This document shows, one piece after another, positions 55,129 through 64,000 of a DNA stretch of 64,000 nucleotides. The stretch covers positions 62,001 through 126,000 of the forward strand of contig NW_026894298.1 of NCBI RefSeq assembly GCF_032452875.1, given 5' to 3'. Numbering within the stretch: position 1 is the first letter of the stretch; every line of letters begins with the position of its first letter. The DNA comes from Bos javanicus. Lineage: Eukaryota > Chordata > Mammalia > Artiodactyla > Bovidae. Both the position numbers and the translations under genes were made by a program. The notes beneath the pieces were generated by a model. It was not told where the DNA came from and did no database searches. It was given only the letters and a program-made list of their open reading frames with translations.

Positions 55129-56665
55129 GCCTCCAGAGGCACATGATCAGTGTATGATAGCAAACATGATCAGTGCATGATCAGTCACATGATCAGCGCC
55201 ATTAAGTCACGTGATCACTACATGATAGTCATGTGATCAGTCCATGCTCAGTCACAGTGTCAGTGCATGATCAGCCACGTGATCAGTGCATGATCTGTCA
55301 CATGATTAGTGTATGATCATCCACGTGATCAGTGCATGGGCAGTCATGTGATCAGTGCATGATATAGACGTGATCAGTGCATGATCAGTCTAGTGATCAG
55401 TGCATGATAGCCACGTGATCAGTGCATGATCAGTCACCTGATGGGTGTATGATCATTCACGTGACCTGTACATGGTAGCTACATGATCATTGCATGATCA
55501 GCCACGTGAGTAGTGCATGACAGCCACGTGATCACTGCATGATCAGTCACGTGATCAGTGCATGATCAGTCATGTGACCAGTACATGGTAGTTGCGTGAT
55601 CATGCATGATCAGCCACGTGAGCAGTGCATGATAGCCACGTGATCAGTGCATGATCAGTCAGGTGATACGTGTGTGATCAGCCACGTGATCAGTGCATGA
55701 TATCCACGTGATCAGTGCATGATAGCCACGTGATCAGTGCATGATTAGTCACGGGATCTGCATGACCAGTCACGTGATACGTGTGTGATCAGCCACGGAT
55801 CAGTGCATGATGAGCCACGTGATCAGTGCAGGATCAATTACATGATCAGTGCATGATCAGTCACGAGACCAGTACATGGTTGCTACGTGATCGTTGCATG
55901 ATCAGCCACGTGAGCAGAGCATGATAGCCACGTGATCAGTGCATGATCAGTCACGTGATCAGTACATGATCAGTCACGTGAACAGTGCATGATCATTTAC
56001 GTGATCTGTGCATGATCAGTCACGTGACCAGTATATGGTAGCTTCGTGATCATTCCATGACGAACCACGTGAGCAGTGCATGATAGCCACGTGATGTGTG
56101 CATGATGAGTTTCGTGAGCAGAGTATGATCAGCCACGTGATCAGTGCATGAGTTCCACGTGATCAGTGCATGATATGTCACGTGACAGGTGTGTGATCAG
56201 CCACGTGAACAGTGCATGTTCAGCCACGTGATCAGTGCATGATAGCCACGTGATCAGTGCATGATCAGTTACGTGAGCAGTGTATGATCAGCCACGTGAT
56301 CAGTGCATGGTCAGACACGTGAACAGTGTATGATCAGCCACGTGATCAGTGCATGATATCCAAGTGATCAGTGCATGATCAATCACGTGATCAGTGTATG
56401 ATCAGCCACGTGAACAGTGCATGCTCAGTCACGTGATCTGGGCCTGCTGAGCTGCGTGATTACTGTCTGCTCATCTGCTTGACAATTGCCAGCTGAGCTG
56501 CACGATTCCTGCCTGTCATCTGCTTGACAATTGCCAGCTGTGCTGCGTAATTCCTGCCTGCTCAGCTGCTTGATTATTGCCAGCTGAGCAGCATGATTCC
56601 TCACAGCTGAGTTCCATGATTATTGCCTGCTGACTGATTCGTGCCTACTCAGCTCTTTGTTTATT
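55129..56665 (-). repeat. HOR unit with private GATCATGCATGATC
   Basis: Near 55600 the unit reads GATCATGCATGATC where the others have GATCATCGCATGATC. It also has GGGATCTGCATGACC (2 bp short) near 55753. With CACGGATCAG these explain its 1537-bp length. A second unit (35122-36658) has a similar CACGTGATCTGCATGACC near 35745. Confidence 0.8.
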
Positions 56666-59600
56666 GCCTCCAGAGGCACATGATCAGTGTATGATAGCAA
56701 ACATGATCAGTGCATGATCAGTCACATGATCAGCGCCATTAAGTCACGTGATCACTACATGATAGTCATGTGATCAGTCCATGCTCAGTCACAGTGTCAG
56801 TGCATGATCAGCCACGTGATCAGTGCATGATCTGTCACATGATTAGTGTATGATCATCCACGTGATCAGTGCATGGGCAGTCATGTGATCAGTGCATGAT
56901 ATAGACGTGATCAGTGCATGATCAGTCTAGTGATCAGTGCATGATAGCCACGTGATCAGTGCATGATCAGTCACCTGATGGGTGTATGATCATTCACGTG
57001 ACCTGTACATGGTAGCTACATGATCATTGCATGATCAGCCACGTGAGTAGTGCATGACAGCCACGTGATCACTGCATGATCAGTCACGTGATCAGTGCAT
57101 GATCAGTCATGTGACCAGTACATGGTAGTTGCGTGATCATCGCATGATCAGCCACGTGAGCAGTGCATGATAGCCACGTGATCAGTGCATGATCAGTCAG
57201 GTGATACGTGTGTGATCAGCCACGTGATCAGTGCATGATATCCACGTGATCAGTGCATGATAGCCACGTGATCAGTGCATGATTAGTCACGGATCTGTGC
57301 ATGACCAGTCACGTGATACGTGTGTGATCAGCCACGGATCAGTGCATGATGAGCCACGTGATCAGTGCAGGATCAATTACATGATCAGTGCATGATCAGT
57401 CACGAGACCAGTACATGGTTGCTACGTGATCGTTGCATGATCAGCCACGTGAGCAGAGCATGATAGCCACGTGATCAGTGCATGATCAGTCACGTGATCA
57501 GTACATGATCAGTCACGTGAACAGTGCATGATCATTTACGTGATCTGTGCATGATCAGTCACGTGACCAGTATATGGTAGCTTCGTGATCATTCCATGAC
57601 GAACCACGTGAGCAGTGCATGATAGCCACGTGATGTGTGCATGATGAGTTTCGTGAGCAGAGTATGATCAGCCACGTGATCAGTGCATGAGTTCCAGGTG
57701 ATCAGTGCATGATATGTCACGTGACAGGTGTGTGATCAGCCACGTGAACAGTGCATGTTCAGCCACGTGATCAGTGCATGATAGCCACGTGATCAGTGCA
57801 TGATCAGTTACGTGAGCAGTGTATGATCAGCCACGTGATCAGTGCATGGTCAGACACGTGAACAGTGTATGATCAGCCACGTGATCAGTGCATGATATCC
57901 AAGTGATCAGTGCATGATCAATCACGTGATCAGTGTATGATCAGCCACGTGAACAGTGCATGCTCAGTCACGTGATCTGGGCCTGCTGAGCTGCGTGATT
58001 ACTGTCTGCTCATCTGCTTGACAATTGCCAGCTGAGCTGCACGATTCCTGCCTGTCATCTGCTTGACAATTGCCAGCTGTGCTGCGTAATTCCTGCCTGC
58101 TCAGCTGCTTGATTATTGCCAGCTGAGCAGCATGATTCCTCACAGCTGAGTTCCATGATTATTGCCTGCTGACTGATTCGTGCCTACTCAGCTCTTTGTT
58201 TATTGCCTCCAGAGGCACATGATCAGTGTATGATAGCAAACATGATCAGTGCATGATCAGTCACATGATCAGCGCCATTAAGTCACGTGATCACTACATG
58301 ATAGTCATGTGATCAGTCCATGCTCAGTCACAGTGTCAGTGCATGATCAGCCACGTGATCAGTGCATGATCTGTCACATGATTAGTGTATGATCATCCAC
58401 GTGATCAGTGCATGGGCAGTCATGTGATCAGTGCATGATATAGACGTGATCAGTGCATGATCAGTCTAGTGATCAGTGCATGATAGCCACGTGATCAGTG
58501 CATGATCAGTCACCTGATGGGTGTATGATCATTCACGTGACCTGTACATGGTAGCTACATGATCATTGCATGATCAGCCACGTGAGTAGTGCATGACAGC
58601 CACGTGATCACTGCATGATCAGTCACGTGATCAGTGCATGATCAGTCATGTGACCAGTACATGGTAGTTGCGTGATCATCGCATGATCAGCCACGTGAGC
58701 AGTGCATGATAGCCACGTGATCAGTGCATGATCAGTCAGGTGATACGTGTGTGATCAGCCACGTGATCAGTGCATGATATCCACGTGATCAGTGCATGAT
58801 AGCCACGTGATCAGTGCATGATTAGTCACGGGATCAGTGCATGACCAGTCACGTGATACGTGTGTGATCAGCCACGGATCAGTGCATGATGAGCCACGTG
58901 ATCAGTGCAGGATCAATTACATGATCAGTGCATGATCAGTCACGAGACCAGTACATGGTTGCTACGTGATCGTTGCATGATCAGCCACGTGAGCAGAGCA
59001 TGATAGCCACGTGATCAGTGCATGATCAGTCACGTGATCAGTACATGATCAGTCACGTGAACAGTGCATGATCATTTACGTGATCTGTGCATGATCAGTC
59101 ACGTGACCAGTATATGGTAGCTTCGTGATCATTCCATGACGAACCACGTGAGCAGTGCATGATAGCCACGTGATGTGTGCATGATGAGTTTCGTGAGCAG
59201 AGTATGATCAGCCACGTGATCAGTGCATGAGTTCCAGGTGATCAGTGCATGATATGTCACGTGACAGGTGTGTGATCAGCCACGTGAACAGTGCATGTTC
59301 AGCCACGTGATCAGTGCATGATAGCCACGTGATCAGTGCATGATCAGTTACGTGAGCAGTGTATGATCAGCCACGTGATCAGTGCATGGTCAGACACGTG
59401 AACAGTGTATGATCAGCCACGTGATCAGTGCATGATATCCAAGTGATCAGTGCATGATCAATCACGTGATCAGTGTATGATCAGCCACGTGAACAGTGCA
59501 TGCTCAGTCACGTGATCTGGGCCTGCTGAGCTGCGTGATTACTGTCTGCTCATCTGCTTGACAATTGCCAGCTGAGCTGCACGATTCCTGCCTGTCATCT

Positions 59601-62600
59601 GCTTGACAATTGCCAGCTGTGCTGCGTAATTCCTGCCTGCTCAGCTGCTTGATTATTGCCAGCTGAGCAGCATGATTCCTCACAGCTGAGTTCCATGATT
59701 ATTGCCTGCTGACTGATTCGTGCCTACTCAGCTCTTTGTTTATTGCCTCCAGAGGCACATGATCAGTGTATGATAGCAAACATGATCAGTGCATGATCAG
59801 TCACATGATCAGCGCCATTAAGTCACGTGATCACTACATGATAGTCATGTGATCAGTCCATGCTCAGTCACAGTGTCAGTGCATGATCAGCCACGTGATC
59901 AGTGCATGATCTGTCACATGATTAGTGTATGATCATCCACGTGATCAGTGCATGGGCAGTCATGTGATCAGTGCATGATATAGACGTGATCAGTGCATGA
60001 TCAGTCTAGTGATCAGTGCATGATAGCCACGTGATCAGTGCATGATCAGTCACCTGATGGGTGTATGATCATTCACGTGACCTGTACATGGTAGCTACAT
60101 GATCATTGCATGATCAGCCACGTGAGTAGTGCATGACAGCCACGTGATCACTGCATGATCAGTCACGTGATCAGTGCATGATCAGTCATGTGACCAGTAC
60201 ATGGTAGTTGCGTGATCATCGCATGATCAGCCACGTGAGCAGTGCATGATAGCCACGTGATCAGTGCATGATCAGTCAGGTGATACGTGTGTGATCAGCC
60301 ACGTGATCAGTGCATGATATCCACGTGATCAGTGCATGATAGCCACGTGATCAGTTCATGATTAGTCACGGGATCTGTGCATGACCAGTCACGTGATACG
60401 TGTGTGATCAGCCACGGATCAGTGCATGATGAGCCACGTGATCAGTGCAGGATCAATTACATGATCAGTGCATGATCAGTCACGTGACCAGTACATGGTT
60501 GCTACGTGATCGTTGCATGATCAGCCACGTGAGCAGAGCATGATAGCCACGTGATCAGTGCATGATCAGTCACGTGATCAGTACATGATCAGTCACGTGA
60601 ACAGTGCATGATCATTTACGTGATCTGTGCATGATCAGTCACGTGACCAGTATATGGTAGCTTCGTGATCATTCCATGACGAACCACGTGAGCAGTGCAT
60701 GATAGCCACGTGATGTGTGCATGATGAGTTTCGTGAGCAGAGTATGATCAGCCACGTGATCAGTGCATGAGTTCCAGGTGATCAGTGCATGATATGTCAC
60801 GTGACAGGTGTGTGATCAGCCACGTGAACAGTGCATGTTCAGCCACGTATCAGTGCATGATAGCCACGTGATCAGTGCATGATCAGTTACGTGAGCAGTG
60901 TATGATCAGCCACGTGATCAGTGCATGGTCAGACACGTGAACAGTGTATGATCAGCCACGTGATCAGTGCATGATATCCAAGTGATCAGTGCATGATCAA
61001 TCACGTGATCAGTGTATGATCAGCCACGTGAACAGTGCATGCTCAGTCACGTGATCTGGGCCTGCTGAGCTGCGTGATTACTGTCTGCTCATCTGCTTGA
61101 CAATTGCCAGCTGAGCTGCACGATTCCTGCCTGTCATCTGCTTGACAATTGCCAGCTGTGCTGCGTAATTCCTGCCTGCTCAGCTGCTTGATTATTGCCA
61201 GCTGAGCAGCATGATTCCTCACAGCTGAGTTCCATGATTATTGCCTGCTGACTGATTCGTGCCTACTCAGCTCTTTGTTTATTGCCTCCAGAGGCACATG
61301 ATCAGTGTATGATAGCAAACATGATCAGTGCATGATCAGTCACATGATCAGCGCCATTAAGTCACGTGATCACTACATGATAGTCATGTGATCAGTCCAT
61401 GCTCAGTCACAGTGTCAGTGCATGATCAGCCACGTGATCAGTGCATGATCTGTCACATGATTAGTGTATGATCATCCACGTGATCAGTGCATGGGCAGTC
61501 ATGTGATCAGTGCATGATATAGACGTGATCAGTGCATGATCAGTCTAGTGATCAGTGCATGATAGCCACGTGATCAGTGCATGATCAGTCACCTGATGGG
61601 TGTATGATCATTCACGTGACCTGTACATGGTAGCTACATGATCATTGCATGATCAGCCACGTGAGTAGTGCATGACAGCCACGTGATCACTGCATGATCA
61701 GTCACGTGATCAGTGCATGATCAGTCATGTGACCAGTACATGGTAGTTGCGTGATCATCGCATGATCAGCCACGTGAGCAGTGCATGATAGCCACGTGAT
61801 CAGTGCATGATCAGTCAGGTGATACGTGTGTGATCAGCCACGTGATCAGTGCATGATATCCACGTGATCAGTGCATGATAGCCACGTGATCAGTTCATGA
61901 TTAGTCACGGGATCTGTGCATGACCAGTCACGTGATACGTGTGTGATCAGCCACGGATCAGTGCGTGATGAGCCACGTGATCAGTGCAGGATCAATTACA
62001 TGATCAGTGCATGATCAGTCACGTGACCACTACATGGTTGCTACGTGATCGTTGCATGATCAGCCACGTGAGCAGAGCATGATAGCCACGTGATCAGTGC
62101 ATGATCAGTCACGTGATCAGTACATGATCAGTCACGTGAACAGTGCATGATCATTTACGTGATCTGTGCATGATCAGTCACGTGACCAGTATATGGTAGC
62201 TTCGTGATCATTCCATGACGAACCACGTGAGCAGTGCATGATAGCCACGTGATGTGTGCATGATGAGTTTCGTGAGCAGAGTATGATCAGCCACGTGATC
62301 AGTGCATGAGTTCCAGGTGATCAGTGCATGATATGTCACGTGACAGGTGTGTGATCAGCCACGTGAACAGTGCATGTTCAGCCACGTGATCAGTGCATGA
62401 TAGCCACGTGATCAGTGCATGATCAGTTACGTGAGCAGTGTATGATCAGCCACGTGATCAGTGCATGGTCAGACACGTGAACAGTGTATGATCAGCCACG
62501 TGATCAGTGCATGATATCCAAGTGATCAGTGCATGATCAATCACGTGATCAGTGTATGATCAGCCACGTGAACAGTGCATGCTCAGTCACGTGATCTGGG

Positions 62601-62823
62601 CCTGCTGAGCTGCGTGATTACTGTCTGCTCATCTGCTTGACAATTGCCAGCTGAGCTGCACGATTCCTGCCTGTCATCTGCTTGACAATTGCCAGCTGTG
62701 CTGCGTAATTCCTGCCTGCTCAGCTGCTTGATTATTGCCAGCTGAGCAGCATGATTCCTCACAGCTGAGTTCCATGATTATTGCCTGCTGACTGATTCGT
62801 GCCTACTCAGCTCTTTGTTTATT

Positions 62824-64000
62824 GCCTCCAGAGGCACATGATCAGTGTATGATAGCAAACATGATCAGTGCATGATCAGTCACATGATCAGCGCCATTAA
62901 GTCACGTGATCACTACATGATAGTCATGTGATCAGTCCATGCTCAGTCACAGTGTCAGTGCATGATCAGCCACGTGATCAGTGCATGATCTGTCACATGA
63001 TTAGTGTATGATCATCCACGTGATCAGTGCATGGGCAGTCATGTGATCAGTGCATGATATAGACGTGATCAGTGCATGATCAGTCTAGTGATCAGTGCAT
63101 GATAGCCACGTGATCAGTGCATGATCAGTCACCTGATGGGTGTATGATCATTCACGTGACCTGTACATGGTAGCTACATGATCATTGCATGATCAGCCAC
63201 GTGAGTAGTGCATGACAGCCACGTGATCACTGCATGATCAGTCACGTGATCAGTGCATGATCAGTCATGTGACCAGTACATGGTAGTTGCGTGATCATCG
63301 CATGATCAGCCACGTGAGCAGTGCATGATAGCCACGTGATCAGTGCATGATCAGTCAGGTGATACGTGTGTGATCAGCCACGTGATCAGTGCATGATATC
63401 CACGTGATCAGTGCATGATAGCCACGTGATCAGTGCATGATTAGTCACGGGATCTGTACATGACCAGTCACGTGATACGTGTGTGATCAGCCACGGATCA
63501 GTGCATGATGAGCCACGTGATCAGTGCAGGATCAATTACATGATCAGTGCATGATCAGTCACGTGACCAGTACATGGTTGCTACGTGATCGTTGCATGAT
63601 CAGCCACGTGAGCAGAGCATGATAGCCACGTGATCAGTGCATGATCAGTCACGTGATCAGTACATGATCAGTCACGTGAACAGTGCATGATCATTTACGT
63701 GATCTGTGCATGATCAGTCACGTGACCAGTATATGGTAGCTTCGTGATCATTCCATGACGAACCACGTGAGCAGTGCATGATAGCCACGTGATGTGTGCA
63801 TGATGAGTTTCGTGAGCAGAGTATGATCAGCCACGTGATCAGTGCATGAGTTCCAGGTGATCAGTGCATGATATGTCACGTGACAGGTGTGTGATCAGCC
63901 ACGTGAACAGTGCATGTTCAGCCACGTGATCAGTGCATGATAGCCACGTGATCAGTGCATGATCAGTTACGTGAGCAGTGTATGATCAGCCACGTGATCA
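62824..64000 (-). repeat. Partial HOR unit at the right window edge
   Basis: Regular right-arm sequence cut by the window end. It carries GTGACCAGTAC, GCATGATGAGCC, TTCCAGGTG and the full CACGTGATCAG state. Nothing marks the end of the array, so it continues beyond the window. Confidence 0.9.

Larger units (their letters stand above)
22864..64000 (-). repeat. Right satellite array: same HOR, inverted
   Basis: Reverse-complement copies of the left-arm HOR. The landmark GCCTCCAGAGGC starts at 24352, 25891, 27425, 28964, 30503, 32042, 33582, 35122, 36659, 38198, 39738, 41278, 42816, 44355, 45895, 47434, 48973, 50510, 52049, 53589, 55129, 56666, 58205, 59745, 61284 and 62824. Intervals are 1537-1540 bp except one of 1534. 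Right-arm-typical variants are CACGGATCAG (the 1-bp-shorter form), GACGAACCACGTG in every unit but one, and frequently CACGAGACC, TTCCAGGTG and CACGTATCAG. The array runs off the window end. Regularity is poor before about 22935 and high after it. Confidence 0.97.

Noticed and set aside
1..64000. Telomeric repeats or CENP-B box
   Set aside because: I saw no TTAGGG-type tracts and no match to the CENP-B box core. Centromere identity cannot be claimed from sequence alone.
20843..64000. Entire right arm as a fold-back read artefact
   Set aside because: Variant order in the right arm does not mirror the left arm, and the right arm has its own near-fixed states. A misjoin of two sub-arrays remains possible.

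Overview
The whole 64 kb window is tandem satellite DNA. I see no protein-coding gene, RNA gene or transposable element. A repeat of this size and layered order points to a eukaryotic chromosome: centromeric, pericentromeric or other heterochromatin, or a sex-chromosome block. Nothing in the sequence fixes the species or even the kingdom.

The repeat is nested. Two half-units of 11 and 12 bp (CTGATCATGCA and CTGATCACGTGG) form a monomer of about 23 bp. About 57 diverged monomers, including four 98-bp sub-blocks, make an A block of about 1307 bp. A 233-bp B block of five units of about 46 bp (two monomers) completes the higher-order repeat (HOR). The HOR has a canonical length of 1541 bp, equal to 67 x 23. 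Almost every copy measures 1537-1541 bp, and every departure I checked is explained by small indels I can place.

Layout: 1-20842 is a left array in + orientation (a partial unit and 13 full HORs). 20843-22863 is a degenerate zone where the orientation flips. 22864-64000 is a right array of the same HOR in - orientation (25 full HORs between the marks at 24352 and 62824, plus partial units at both ends). The two arms share the HOR but differ in several near-fixed variants, so the right arm is not a mirror copy of the left. The last left-arm unit before the flip (19305-20842) carries three right-arm-type variants. The flip is therefore either a real inversion inside a right-arm-type array or an assembly join between two parts of a large satellite. 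The indel-rich, word-shuffled junction leaves artefact a serious possibility.

The most notable biological property is the density of the palindrome CACGTG (E-box/G-box): 36 per 1540 bp by hand count, in an A block with many CpGs, interrupted once per HOR by a 309-bp E-box-free interval centred on the B block. Because TGATCA is its own reverse complement, it places TGA stops on both strands every 11-12 bp, which explains the lack of reading frames.
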